DNA of 64,000 bases from Nocardioides immobilis (GTDB lineage: Bacteria > Actinomycetota > Actinomycetes > Propionibacteriales > Nocardioidaceae). The stretch is taken from contig NZ_QXGH01000017.1 in NCBI RefSeq assembly GCF_003515065.1, positions 124,001 to 188,000 on the forward strand, in the 5' to 3' direction. Below are positions 24,592 to 33,124 of this stretch, in pieces; position 1 is the first letter of the stretch; every line of letters begins with the position of its first letter. The position numbers and the translations under genes are program-made. The notes under the pieces are model-generated. The model was not told where the DNA came from. It saw only the letters and a program-made list of their open reading frames with translations, and ran no database searches.

Positions 24592-26421
24592 ATGTGCGGC
24601 ATCGTCGGATACCTCGGCACCCACCAGGCGGCGCCCCTGCTCCTCGAGGGGCTCGGGCGGCTCGAGCACCGCGGCTACGACTCGGCCGGCGTTGCCGTCC
24701 TCGGACCGTCCGGGATCCGGGTCGCCAAGCGAGCGGGCCGGGTGCGCGACCTCCGGGAGGCGCTGCCGAAGCGGTTCGCGGGCAAGGTCGGCATCGGCCA
24801 CACCCGGTGGGCGACCCACGGCCCCGCCAATGACGTCAACGCCCACCCGCACAGCGACAGCAAGGAGCTGGTCGCGGTCGTGCACAACGGCATCATCGAC
24901 AACGCCGCGGCGCTCCGCGACGACCTCACCGAGGCGGGCGTCGACCTGGTCTCCGACACCGACACCGAGGTGCTCGCGCACCTGGTCGCCCTCTCCGAGG
25001 CCGACACCCTGGAGGGCAAGGTCGCCGAGGCGCTGGGCCGGATCCACGGGACGTACGGCGTCGCGGTGGTCCATGTCGACTTCCCCGACCGGATCGTGGT
25101 GGCCCGCAACGGCAGCCCCCTCATCATCGGTGTCGGTGACAAGGAGATGCACATCGCCTCGGACCTGGCCGCGCTGGTGCGCTACACGACCACGGTCGCC
25201 CACCTCGCCGACGGCGAGATGGCCACCGTGACGCCGACCGGGTTCACGACGTACCGCCTCGACGCGAGCGGGCTCGCCGCCACCAACCGCCGGGCGAAGA
25301 CGGTCGACGTCGACCCCGCGGCGTACGACCCCGGCGAGCACGAGTCGTTCATGCACAAGGAGATCCTCGAGCAGCCCGCCTCCGCGGGGCGGGTGCTGCG
25401 CGGCCGCCTCAACGGCCGGTTCGCGACCGGCCACCTCGGCGGGCTCAACATGGACGCCCGTGAGCTGCGCGCGATCCGGCGGGTCAAGATCCTCGGCTGC
25501 GGCTCTGCCTACTACGTCGGCGAGATGGGCGCGACGCTGATCGAGGAGCTCGCGCGGATCCCGGCCGATGCCGAGGCCGCCTCGGAATTCCGCTACCGCA
25601 ACCCGATCATCGAGCCGGACACCCTCTACGTCGCGGTCAGCCAGTCCGGCGAGACCATCGACACGCTGCTGGCCGTGCAGGAGGTCAGGCGCAAGGGGGG
25701 CTACGTGATCGGGCTGGTCAACGTGGTCGGCTCGGCGATCGCGCGCGAGGCCGACGGCGGCATCTACCTGCACGCCGGGCCCGAGGTCGCGGTCGCGTCG
25801 ACCAAGGCGCTCACCAACATGTTCCTGGGCTTCGCCATGCTGGCCCTGCAGCTCGGCCGGGTGCGCGACCTGTCGATCGCCGACGGGCGCCGGCTGATCG
25901 CGGGGCTCGAGTCGTTGCCGGGCAAGATCGAGGAGGTCCTCGCCACCGAGGAGCGGCTCGTGGCGGTGGCCGAGCGGCTCGCCGCGGCCGAGAGCCTGTT
26001 CTTCGTCGGCCGGGTCCGGGGCTTCCCGGTCGCGCGCGAGGGCGCGCAGAAGTTCAAGGAGATCAGCTATCGCCACGCGGAGGCCTACCAGACCTCCGAG
26101 CTCAAGCACGGGCCGCTCGCGCTGATCAGCCCGGACGTGCCGACGATCGCGATCGTCCCGCTCGACGAGCTGGTCGAGCGCAACGTGGCCGCCCTGCACG
26201 AGATCGCCGCGCGCGGCGGGCCGCTGGTCGTCGTCACCCACGAGGAGGTAGACCTGCAGGGGCTCGAGGCCGAGCGGATCGTCGTACCCCGAGCTGAACG
26301 GGAGCTGGACCCGATCCTGCTCACCATCCCGCTGCAGCTGCTCGCCTACCACGCCGCCAAGCAGCTCGGCCACGACATCGACAAGCCGCGCAACCTCGCG
26401 AAGTCCGTCACCGTCGAGTAG
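24592..26421 (+). CDS. glmS: Glutamine--fructose-6-phosphate aminotransferase (isomerizing)
   Basis: Makes glucosamine-6-phosphate from fructose-6-phosphate and glutamine, the first step of UDP-GlcNAc and peptidoglycan precursor synthesis. The 609-residue protein starts MCGIVGYLGTHQAAPLLLEG; Cys2 is the glutaminase nucleophile after Met removal. GHTRWATHGPANDVNAHPHS and HNGIIDN belong to the glutaminase site. Two SIS domains follow (ILGCGSAYYVGEMGATLIEE, SQSGETIDTLLAVQE, SELKHGPLALI), and the tail DKPRNLAKSVTVE is the invariant C-terminus. The frame is open further upstream, but the Ntn-type Cys fixes the start. I see no glmS ribozyme in the short upstream gap. Confidence 0.97.
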   Translation: MCGIVGYLGTHQAAPLLLEGLGRLEHRGYDSAGVAVLGPSGIRVAKRAGRVRDLREALPKRFAGKVGIGHTRWATHGPANDVNAHPHSDSKELVAVVHNGIIDNAAALRDDLTEAGVDLVSDTDTEVLAHLVALSEADTLEGKVAEALGRIHGTYGVAVVHVDFPDRIVVARNGSPLIIGVGDKEMHIASDLAALVRYTTTVAHLADGEMATVTPTGFTTYRLDASGLAATNRRAKTVDVDPAAYDPGEHESFMHKEILEQPASAGRVLRGRLNGRFATGHLGGLNMDARELRAIRRVKILGCGSAYYVGEMGATLIEELARIPADAEAASEFRYRNPIIEPDTLYVAVSQSGETIDTLLAVQEVRRKGGYVIGLVNVVGSAIAREADGGIYLHAGPEVAVASTKALTNMFLGFAMLALQLGRVRDLSIADGRRLIAGLESLPGKIEEVLATEERLVAVAERLAAAESLFFVGRVRGFPVAREGAQKFKEISYRHAEAYQTSELKHGPLALISPDVPTIAIVPLDELVERNVAALHEIAARGGPLVVVTHEEVDLQGLEAERIVVPRAERELDPILLTIPLQLLAYHAAKQLGHDIDKPRNLAKSVTVE

Positions 26422-26483
26422 GTGACCCAGCGCACCGCCGCGAGGAATGCGCCGGATGTTGCGTCCGCCACTACCGTTGTCGG

Positions 26484-28229
26484 GTGGATGACGTAGCACC
26501 TGACCCTGCCCCGGCCGACAGCGCCCCCGATGCGGGCCTCGCAGGCTTCAGCGAGCTCGGCCTCGGCGCGAAGGTGCTGAAGGCGCTCTCGGACGTCGGC
26601 TACGAGTCGCCCTCCGCGATCCAGACGCAGACCATCCCACACCTCCTCGAGGGACGCGACGTGATCGGCCTGGCCCAGACCGGCACCGGCAAGACCGCAG
26701 CGTTCGCGCTGCCGATCCTCGACCGGCTCGACCTGTCCCAGAAGTCACCGCAGGCACTGGTGCTGGCACCGACCCGCGAGCTCGCGCTCCAGGTCTGCGA
26801 GGCGTTCGAGAAGTACGCCGCCACCACCAAGGGCGTCCACGTGCTGCCCGTCTACGGCGGCCAGGGGTACGGCGTCCAGCTGTCCGCCCTGCGCCGCGGC
26901 GTGCACATCGTGGTCGGCACCCCCGGCCGGATCATGGACCACCTCGACAAGGGCACCCTGGACCTGTCGCAGCTGCGGTTCCTCGTGCTCGACGAGGCCG
27001 ACGAGATGCTCAACATGGGCTTCGCGGAGGACGTCGAGACGATCCTCGCCGACACCCCGGACACCAAGCAGGTCGCGCTCTTCTCGGCGACCATGCCGAA
27101 GCAGATCCGGAACCTGTCGCAGAAGTACCTCAACAACCCGGTCGAGATCTCGATCGAGCGGAAGACCCGCACCGCCGAGAACATCGCGCAGCGCTACCTG
27201 ATCTGCAGCTACCCGCAGAAGGTCGACGCCCTCACCCGGATCCTCGAGGTCGAGAACTTCGAGGGGATGATCGTCTTCGTCCGCACCAAGAACGAGACCG
27301 AGACCCTCGCCGAGAAGCTGCGCGCCCGTGGCTTCGGCGCCACCGCCATCAACGGCGACGTGCCGCAGGCGGTGCGTGAGCGGACCGTCAACCAGCTCAA
27401 GGCCGGCAAGCTCGACATCCTCGTCGCCACCGACGTCGCGGCCCGTGGCCTCGACGTCGAGCGGATCACCCACGTCGTCAACTACGACATCCCGACCGAC
27501 ACCGAGTCCTACGTGCACCGGATCGGCCGCACCGGCCGCGCCGGCCGCAGCGGCGACGCGATCTCGTTCGTGACCCCGCGTGAGCGCTACCTGCTCAAGC
27601 ACATCGAGAAGGCCACCCGCCAGCCGCTGACCCAGATGCAGCTGCCGAGCGTCGACGACGTCAACGCCACCCGGCTCGCGCGCTTCGACGACCGGATCAC
27701 CGCCGCGCTGGAGTCGCCGCAGATCGGCTTCTTCCGCGACGTGGTCGGCCACTACGTCAAGAACCGCGACGTCCCCGAGGCCGATGTCGCCGCCGCGCTC
27801 GCGATCGTGCTGCAGGGCGACACGCCCCTGGTGCTCGAGGAGGAGCCGCAGCGCCCGAAGCGGGAGTACGACGGGTCTGAGGGGCGCGGCCGCCCCGACC
27901 GCGACGGCGCCGGTGCTGGCAGGGCCGAGCGTGGCCCGCGTCGTACCAGCGACAAGCCGATGGCGTCGTACAAGATCGCGGTCGGGAAGCGGCACCGCGT
28001 CGAGCCGCGCCAGATCGTCGGCGCGCTGGCCAACGAGGGTGGCCTCGGCCGCAACGACTTCGGCCGGATCACGATCCGACCGGACTACTCGATCGTCGAG
28101 CTGCCGGCGAAGCTGCCCGGCCCGGTGTGGGAGAAGCTCAAGGAGACCCGCATCAGCGGCAAGCTCATCGACCTGCAGCGTGACTACGGCCCGCCGAACA
28201 AGGGTCCGCGCAAGCCGCGCGACTCCTGA
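26484..28229 (+). CDS. DEAD-box ATP-dependent RNA helicase, DeaD/CsdA type
   Basis: RNA helicase of 581 residues. The Q motif is GFSELGLGAKVLKALSDVGY; motif I is AQTGTGKT; motif II is VLDEADEM; SAT is in LFSATMP; motif VI is HRIGRTGRAGR. The C-terminal part has a basic, disordered stretch (about residues 450-490, EGRGRPDRDGAGAGRAERGP) and then a DbpA-type RNA-binding domain (YKIAVGKRHRVEPRQIVGAL, RITIRPDYSIVELPAKLPG). Members help ribosome assembly and mRNA turnover, often in the cold. The start is GTG 26484. Confidence 0.95.
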   Translation: MDDVAPDPAPADSAPDAGLAGFSELGLGAKVLKALSDVGYESPSAIQTQTIPHLLEGRDVIGLAQTGTGKTAAFALPILDRLDLSQKSPQALVLAPTRELALQVCEAFEKYAATTKGVHVLPVYGGQGYGVQLSALRRGVHIVVGTPGRIMDHLDKGTLDLSQLRFLVLDEADEMLNMGFAEDVETILADTPDTKQVALFSATMPKQIRNLSQKYLNNPVEISIERKTRTAENIAQRYLICSYPQKVDALTRILEVENFEGMIVFVRTKNETETLAEKLRARGFGATAINGDVPQAVRERTVNQLKAGKLDILVATDVAARGLDVERITHVVNYDIPTDTESYVHRIGRTGRAGRSGDAISFVTPRERYLLKHIEKATRQPLTQMQLPSVDDVNATRLARFDDRITAALESPQIGFFRDVVGHYVKNRDVPEADVAAALAIVLQGDTPLVLEEEPQRPKREYDGSEGRGRPDRDGAGAGRAERGPRRTSDKPMASYKIAVGKRHRVEPRQIVGALANEGGLGRNDFGRITIRPDYSIVELPAKLPGPVWEKLKETRISGKLIDLQRDYGPPNKGPRKPRDS

Positions 28230-28841
28230 TCAGGCGGCGTCGGCGTCCACCGGGGCGGGACCCTGGTGCACGTCCACCCTCAGCATCCGGGCCGCGAGGT
28301 CGACGAGCGGCCCGAGCAGGACGATGACCGCGATGGTGCCGGCGCCGATCGTGGCGCCGAGCAGCCAGCCGACCAGCGCACCGCCGCCCTGGACCGCGCT
28401 GTAGCTCCACTTGAACGGGACCGGCGGGTCCCACGCCAGACCGGCCGCCTCGGCAGGACCGGCGCCGGTGCGGCTGCCGAGGTACGCCGCGATCCCCACC
28501 GCGAGCACCGGGAACGCCGCCACGAGCAGGGCGATCCGCGCCGGCCACCCGTCGGGTGTCGAGAGCAGCTCGAGCCCGACGGAGACGGTCGCCCCGACCA
28601 GCGCGACCTGCACGACGGTGCCGATCCCCGGGTAGACCTTCCGGGCCGCCGCGAGCGCCACAAACACCACGCCCACGACGAGGTTGGCGACCACGAACGG
28701 CAGCCCGAACGACAGCGCGATGCCGTTGACCAGCGTGGAGTAGCCGTCCGAGCCGAGGTCGGCCGTGAGCAGCAGCGCGACCCCGATCCCCAGGACGATG
28801 CAGCCCCCGAGCAGGAGGGTCAGGCGACCGAGCGAGGGCAC
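28230..28841 (-). CDS. YczE/YyaS/YitT-type membrane protein
   Basis: Integral membrane protein of 203 residues with about five or six segments. TM1 is RLTLLLGGCIVLGIGVALLL, followed by the family motif ADLGSDGYSTLVNGIALSFG and LPFVVANLVVGVVFVALA. PGIGTVVQVALVGATVSVGL is also typical. The function of the family is not established. It is convergent with the helicase gene, sharing no bases but with zero spacing. Confidence 0.82.
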   Translation of the reverse strand: MPSLGRLTLLLGGCIVLGIGVALLLTADLGSDGYSTLVNGIALSFGLPFVVANLVVGVVFVALAAARKVYPGIGTVVQVALVGATVSVGLELLSTPDGWPARIALLVAAFPVLAVGIAAYLGSRTGAGPAEAAGLAWDPPVPFKWSYSAVQGGGALVGWLLGATIGAGTIAVIVLLGPLVDLAARMLRVDVHQGPAPVDADAA

Positions 28842-28893
28842 GCGATCACTATCGCAGGAGGCACGAAACGCTTTTCTGGGTCACAATGCTCCG

Positions 28894-29502
28894 ATGGGGG
28901 GAATGAGGCTGGGCCTGGGTGCCGCGCTTTTCGCGGTCGTCCTGAGCGCCTGTACGGCCCCCGCGCAGGCGCCGGCGGAGCCCAGCGCGGCGCCGTCGGT
29001 GACCGAGCCGCAGGACCGCGCCGAGCGCACTGAGCGCGACGTCCGCGGGGACCGCAAGGACCGGATGTCGCGCGGGAACGAGGGCGGCGCCCGCTTCGAC
29101 GTACCGGACGCGGTGATCCTCGAGCAGCTCCGGCGCACCGCCGAGCGGATCGCGCAGAACTACACCGCGCCTCCCACGCCGACCCCTGCCGACGTTGACC
29201 CGGGCACCAACCGCGCACTCGGCTACCAGCTGATGCTGGACTTCGGGTTCCCCGAGGACCAGTGGAGGTTCCTGGACGCCCTGTGGCACCGCGAGTCGGG
29301 CTGGAACCACCTGGCGGACAACCCCACGTCCAGTGCCTACGGCATCCCGCAGTCGCTGCCCGGCACCAAGATGGCCGTCGTCGGCCCCGACTGGCGCACC
29401 AACCCCGAGACCCAGATCCGGTGGGGCCTGGCCTACATCGCCGCCCGGTACGGCAGCCCTGAGGCCGCCTGGCAGCACTCCGAGCGCGTCGGCTGGTACT
29501 GA
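28894..29502 (+). CDS. Lipoprotein with lysozyme-like (transglycosylase-type) domain
   Basis: Exported lipoprotein of 202 residues. The leader MGGMRLGLGAALFAVVLSAC ends in a lipobox LSAC. An acidic/basic linker (EPQDRAERTERDVRGDRKDR) precedes a C-terminal domain of about 80 residues, FPEDQWRFLDALWHRESGWN, then SSAYGIPQSLPGTKMAV, RWGLAYIAARYGSPEAAWQH. This matches the aggregation-promoting-factor/SLT-like domain seen in Rpf-related actinobacterial proteins, with the catalytic Glu in HRESGWN. It probably cleaves or binds peptidoglycan at the outer face of the membrane. ATG 28903 is an alternative start. Confidence 0.85.
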   Translation: MGGMRLGLGAALFAVVLSACTAPAQAPAEPSAAPSVTEPQDRAERTERDVRGDRKDRMSRGNEGGARFDVPDAVILEQLRRTAERIAQNYTAPPTPTPADVDPGTNRALGYQLMLDFGFPEDQWRFLDALWHRESGWNHLADNPTSSAYGIPQSLPGTKMAVVGPDWRTNPETQIRWGLAYIAARYGSPEAAWQHSERVGWY

Positions 29503-29517
29503 CCCGAGCCGGCTGCG

Positions 29518-30225
29518 TCACGCCGTCGGCGGCACCAGCGACTTCACGAGCGCGACGACGTCGTCGGCGATGCCGCGCACGCCCGGGATCCGGGTCGCGC
29601 GGAGCAGCTTGTCGAGGATCGGGACCGCCTGCCGAACGAGCTGCCGCGTCCGGGTGCGGCCGGGGGAGGCGTCGTACACCCAGAACAGGACCATGCCCAT
29701 CTGCACCAGCCACAGCAGGAGCGGCAGCTCCTCACGGAGGGCCGGGGCCACCTTGAGGTCCGAGCCGGCCACGACCCGGCGCATCAACGCGATCGCGCCG
29801 TCGCGGGTCGGCGCGGACTCCGGGCTGAAGACCGACAGCGGGCTGGTCGGCTCCGCGGCGTGCTTGAAGAACTTCCCGGCGAACTCGTGGGAGGACTCCG
29901 CGACGTCGATCCAGATCTCGAGTACGGCGGACAGCCGCTCGACGAACCCGGTCTCGGTCGCCAGCACCCGCTCGCAGCCGGCGAGGTGCGCCGCGAAGAT
30001 CTCGTCGTAGAACGCGAGGACGAGGTGCTCCTTGGACCCGAAGTAGTAGTAGGCGTTGCCCACCGAGACCCCGGCCTCCTTCGCCACCGCGCGCATCGTG
30101 GTGGCGTCGTACCCCCCGGTCCGGAACAGCTTGGTCGCCGCCGCGACGATGGCGGCGCGGGTCTGCTGGGCCTTGGACGTCGTGGGGTCGGGAGGCGGCG
30201 CGGTCACGGTCGCCAACGTAACCAT
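29518..30225 (-). CDS. TetR-family transcriptional regulator
   Basis: Repressor of 235 residues. The HTH reads AAATKLFRTGGYDATTMRAV and then AKEAGVSVGNAYYYFGSKEH, a standard TetR DNA-binding domain near residues 22-70. The ligand-binding part is hydrophobic, with EELPLLLWLVQMGMVLFWVY. It is the second gene of a two-gene unit, starting 2 bp after the membrane protein upstream. Two near-identical palindromes (30657-30670 and 30701-30714) in front of the unit are its likely operators, making it autoregulated. Confidence 0.92.
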   Translation of the reverse strand: MVTLATVTAPPPDPTTSKAQQTRAAIVAAATKLFRTGGYDATTMRAVAKEAGVSVGNAYYYFGSKEHLVLAFYDEIFAAHLAGCERVLATETGFVERLSAVLEIWIDVAESSHEFAGKFFKHAAEPTSPLSVFSPESAPTRDGAIALMRRVVAGSDLKVAPALREELPLLLWLVQMGMVLFWVYDASPGRTRTRQLVRQAVPILDKLLRATRIPGVRGIADDVVALVKSLVPPTA

Positions 30226-30227
30226 GA

Positions 30228-30641
30228 CTAGATGGCCTGCCGCTGCGCGGCTGCCCAGGCGTCGAGCTGGGTCTCGTAGGCCCGGGTGCGCTGGCTGTCG
30301 ACGACGTGGCGGCGTCGCATCCCCGAGAAGGCCTTGACGTTGATGACGTGGATCAGCCCCAGGACCAGCAGGACCACGCCGACCTTGACGCTGAGCGACT
30401 CGACCAGACCCACCGCGGTGTCGGCGTCGCCGCCCACCCGCAGGTAGAGCAGCACGAAGCCGACGTTGAGCAGGTAGAACCCGACGACGAGCAGCCGGTT
30501 GGTCGCCGTCGCCACCGCCGCGTCGCTGAAGACGTCGGCCAGGAACACCTGGCCGTTGCGGGCGAGGGTGCGGCCGACGGCCACGACGACGGGCAGGCAG
30601 ACGGCGAGGTACAGCAGGTGGTTGGCGAGGGTCCAGTTCAT
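30228..30641 (-). CDS. Integral membrane protein co-transcribed with TetR
   Basis: Protein of 137 residues with three or four membrane segments (NHLLYLAVCLPVVVAVGRTL, LLVVGFYLLNVGFVLLYLRV, SLSVKVGVVLLVLGLIHVIN) and a cytosolic basic tail SGMRRRHVVDSQRTRAYETQ. I recognise no named family. The AAGGAG ribosome site is well placed. Control by the downstream TetR through the paired operators suggests that it responds to a membrane-active or lipophilic compound, but this is inference. Confidence 0.8.
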   Translation of the reverse strand: MNWTLANHLLYLAVCLPVVVAVGRTLARNGQVFLADVFSDAAVATATNRLLVVGFYLLNVGFVLLYLRVGGDADTAVGLVESLSVKVGVVLLVLGLIHVINVKAFSGMRRRHVVDSQRTRAYETQLDAWAAAQRQAI

Positions 30642-30656
30642 GGCAAGCTCCTTGAG

Positions 30657-30714
30657 TTGAACATGTTCAACATTCGCGGACGCCCAAGGTATGCCAATTA
30701 TTGAACAAGTTCAA
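30657..30714 (-). promoter_or_regulatory. Promoter with two TetR-type operators
   Basis: Perfect palindrome TTGAACATGTTCAA (30657-30670) and near-palindrome TTGAACAAGTTCAA (30701-30714). On the minus strand TTGAAC (30714-30709) and TACCTT, 17 bp downstream, fit a promoter whose -35 box lies inside one operator, while the other operator sits downstream of the start. Confidence 0.7.
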
Positions 30715-30722
30715 ACCTGTGG

Positions 30723-31670
30723 TCAGGCAGGGACCGGGAGTCCGTTGTCGGTGGCCGCGAGCTCGCGGTCGCAGGCCGACGCTGCGAGCTGGCCGCCGGC
30801 AGCCGCGATGAGGACGGACGCCATCGGCATCGGCAGCCCGGGCGGCTGGGCGATGTCTCCGGCCGCGTAGACCCCGGGCCGGCTGGTGCGGCCGAAGGCG
30901 TCCACCAGGATCGCGCCGAGGGGCGAGCGGTCGAGGTCGAGCTGCTCCGCGAACGGTGCGGCCTGCTCCCAGCGTGGCCCGACGAACAGCCCGCCGAGCT
31001 CGACGGGGGGTCCGCCGTCGACGTCGACGGTGATCCCGAGCGGGCTGCGGCCGACGCCGCGCACCGGCTCGGTACGGACCTCCACGTCCATCCGCTTGAG
31101 CACTCCCGCGGTGTCCTCGTCGAGGTGGGCGCCGTCAGTGAGCACGACGGTGCGGGTCGCGATCCGCTCGAGCATCGCCGCGCGCAGCGGCACGCTGGCG
31201 TCCGCGCCGAGGATGCCGACCGGCGTGCCCGTGAACTCGTGGCCGTGGCAGTAGGGGCAGTGCGCGACGAGGTCGCCCCAGAGTGCGTCGAGGCCGGGTA
31301 CGTCGGGCAGCGTGTCCGCGACGCCGGTCGCCAGGAGCACCCGCCGCGCCGTCACGGTGCCGCCGTCGGCGGTGCGCAGGGTGAAGGAGCCGGCGTCCCC
31401 GTCGATCGTCCGGACCTCCTGGTCGCGCAGCTCGACGGTCGGGTAGCGCTCGAGGTCGGCCCGTGCCGCCGCCCGCAGCGCCGCCGGCGGCGTGCCGTCG
31501 TGGGCGAGGAAGTTGTGCATCTCGGCCGCGGGGTCGTTGCGGTAGCGGTCGGTGCCGAACACCACCACCGGCCGCCGCATCCGGCCCAGGGTGAGGGCGG
31601 CCTGCAGTCCGGCGGAGCCGGCGCCGACCACGGCCACGTCGTACGCCATGTGGTTGGGGTTGCTGTTCAT
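30723..31670 (-). CDS. Thioredoxin-reductase-like FAD/NAD(P) oxidoreductase
   Basis: Flavoprotein of 315 residues. The FAD motif is VAVVGAGSAGLQAALTLGRM, the redox-active pair is CPYC in VAHCPYCHGHEF (about residue 140), and the C-terminal FAD motif is GVYAAGDIAQPPGLPM. The NAD(P)-binding region reads VGILGADASVPLRAAMLERI, a poor GxGxxA. The CPYC-type motif and overall length resemble the thioredoxin-reductase-like dithiol oxidases/disulfide reductases (GliT/HlmI relatives) rather than housekeeping TrxB. It is divergent from a MerR regulator that probably controls it. GGAGTAACG precedes the ATG. Confidence 0.87.
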   Translation of the reverse strand: MNSNPNHMAYDVAVVGAGSAGLQAALTLGRMRRPVVVFGTDRYRNDPAAEMHNFLAHDGTPPAALRAAARADLERYPTVELRDQEVRTIDGDAGSFTLRTADGGTVTARRVLLATGVADTLPDVPGLDALWGDLVAHCPYCHGHEFTGTPVGILGADASVPLRAAMLERIATRTVVLTDGAHLDEDTAGVLKRMDVEVRTEPVRGVGRSPLGITVDVDGGPPVELGGLFVGPRWEQAAPFAEQLDLDRSPLGAILVDAFGRTSRPGVYAAGDIAQPPGLPMPMASVLIAAAGGQLAASACDRELAATDNGLPVPA

Positions 31671-31693
31671 CGTTACTCCTCTGGCTGAAGTCC

Positions 31694-31724
31694 TTGTGCT
31701 GGTCAGAAGCCTGTGGCTTCATGT
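31694..31724 (+). promoter_or_regulatory. Candidate MerR-type promoter/operator between oxidoreductase and merR genes
   Basis: A perfect dyad GAAGCC-TGT-GGCTTC (31706-31720) lies between TTGTGC (31694-31699) and TCATGT (31719-31724), which are 19 bp apart, the elongated spacing typical of MerR-controlled promoters. The MerR ATG at 31729 has no Shine-Dalgarno, so its mRNA may be leaderless. Confidence 0.45.
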
Positions 31725-31728
31725 CAAC

Positions 31729-32205
31729 ATGAAGTCAAGTCGCACGGAGATCCGCTGGACCGTCGGTGAGCTCGCGGACCGGTTCGAGCTGCCCACGCAC
31801 GTGCTGCGCCACTGGGAGTCGATGGGCCTGCTCGCGCCCGAGCGCGACAGCGCGGGGCGCCGGCGGTACCGCGAGGACGACGCCTACCGGGTGGCCGTCA
31901 TCGTGTCGAGCAAGGCGGCAGGGATGAGCCTCGACCAGATCCGGTCCCTGCTCGACGCGGGCGCGGCCGATCGGCACCGGATCCTGACCGACCACCTCGA
32001 AGACCTGGCCGGCCGGATGGCGGAGATGGAGCGGTCCCGCCACCTCACCGAGCACGCGCTCGAGTGTCGCGCCCACGACATCGCGACCTGCCCCGGCTTC
32101 CGGTCCCACGTCGCCGACCTCGTCGCCGGCACCAAGCGAGGGTTCATGCCGGCGGGTGCGCGCGTTCACACGAATCCTGGTCACGATGTGTCCGGCCATG
32201 CTTGA
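31729..32205 (+). CDS. MerR-family transcriptional regulator
   Basis: Regulator of 158 residues. The winged HTH is WTVGELADRFELPTHVLRHW, then ESMGLLAPERDSAGRRRYRE, followed by the dimer helix DRHRILTDHLEDLAGRMAEM. The C-terminal part has HALECRAHDIATCPGF, where two Cys and one His could bind a metal or a thiol ligand. It lacks the CxxCxC cluster of SoxR. It is divergent from a disulfide-type flavoprotein, the likely target. The frame is open upstream, but similarity begins at MKSSRTEIRWTV. Confidence 0.88.
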   Translation: MKSSRTEIRWTVGELADRFELPTHVLRHWESMGLLAPERDSAGRRRYREDDAYRVAVIVSSKAAGMSLDQIRSLLDAGAADRHRILTDHLEDLAGRMAEMERSRHLTEHALECRAHDIATCPGFRSHVADLVAGTKRGFMPAGARVHTNPGHDVSGHA

Positions 32206-32237
32206 GTGACCTGCGTCACATTGGTACGGCCCGTACC
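32205..32237 (+). promoter_or_regulatory. CRP-like site and adjacent inverted repeat upstream of the SGNH hydrolase
   Basis: AGTGACCTGCGTCACA (32205-32220) fits the CRP/GlxR pattern GTGA-N6-TCAC. Right after it, GGTACG-GCC-CGTACC (32223-32237) is a perfect 6-bp dyad. Both lie within 65 bp of the hydrolase ATG. The CRP assignment is by motif only. Confidence 0.45.
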
Positions 32238-32268
32238 CCGGGCCGGCTTCCTCAGGGGAAGGTCACCC

Positions 32269-33105
32269 ATGCCTGTACTCGCACGCTCCCTGCCCGTCGG
32301 CAACCGACTCCGCCTGTTCCTGGCGGCGGTCCTCCCGGTCCTCGCGGCGCTCGTCCCGCTGGGCGTACCGGCGCCCGCCCACGCGGCGCCGTCGTACGTC
32401 GCACTCGGCGACTCCTACGCCTCCGGCGTCGGCACCCGCAGCTACATCAGCGACGGCACCAGCTGCCAGCGCTCGACGTACGCCTATCCGTACCTGCTGG
32501 CCCAGCAGAAGGGCTACGCCCTCAACTTCAAGGCCTGCTCGGGAGCGACCGTCTCGACGGTCACGAGCTCCCAGCTGAGCGCGGTGACCTCGACGACGAA
32601 GTACGTCACGATCTCGGTCGGCGGCAACGACGCAGGCTTCTCCAGCGTGATCACCGAGTGCGCCCAGCCGGGCTGGATGTCCGACTGCAACGGCGCGGTG
32701 GACGGCGCCCAGGCCTACATCAACAACACGCTCCCCGGCCGGCTCTCGACGCTCTACGCCTCGATCAGGTCCCGGGCGCCGAGCGCGGTCGTGGTCGTCA
32801 CCGGCTACCCGCGCCTGTTCCAGGGCGAGGACTGCAACGCCGGCACCTGGTTCTCCCCGTCGGAGGAGACCCGGCTCAACCAGACCGCGGACCTGCTCAA
32901 CGCGAAGCTGTCGGCGGCCGCTGCTGCCCGGGACTTCAAGTTCGCCAACCCGACCAGCCGGTTCATCGGGCACGCGGTCTGCGACGACGTCGAGTGGCTC
33001 AACGGGCTGTCCAACCCGGTCAGCGAGAGCTACCACCCCAACCGGCTCGGCCAGTCCTCCGGCTACACGCCGCTGGTCAGCCCGCTGCTCGTCGGGGCCG
33101 TCTGA
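32269..33105 (+). CDS. Secreted SGNH/GDSL-type lipase or esterase
   Basis: Exported hydrolase of 278 residues. The signal peptide starts at MPVLARSLPVGNRLRLFLAA and likely ends after PAHA. Block I is ALGDSYASGVG with the nucleophile Ser, block III is VGGNDAGF, and the catalytic His is in SESYHPNRLG. Six Cys in the mature part suggest three disulfides, as in Streptomyces secreted lipases of this family. AGGGGAAGG lies 4 bp before ATG 32269. Substrates are probably ester lipids outside the cell. Confidence 0.92.
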   Translation: MPVLARSLPVGNRLRLFLAAVLPVLAALVPLGVPAPAHAAPSYVALGDSYASGVGTRSYISDGTSCQRSTYAYPYLLAQQKGYALNFKACSGATVSTVTSSQLSAVTSTTKYVTISVGGNDAGFSSVITECAQPGWMSDCNGAVDGAQAYINNTLPGRLSTLYASIRSRAPSAVVVVTGYPRLFQGEDCNAGTWFSPSEETRLNQTADLLNAKLSAAAAARDFKFANPTSRFIGHAVCDDVEWLNGLSNPVSESYHPNRLGQSSGYTPLVSPLLVGAV

Positions 33106-33124
33106 CCCCGACGGACACTCCGGC

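Noticed and set aside
31729..32205. MerR gene as SoxR acting on the SoxR box at 40914
   Set aside because: It has only two Cys in its tail and lacks the CxxCxC-type iron-sulfur cluster of SoxR.
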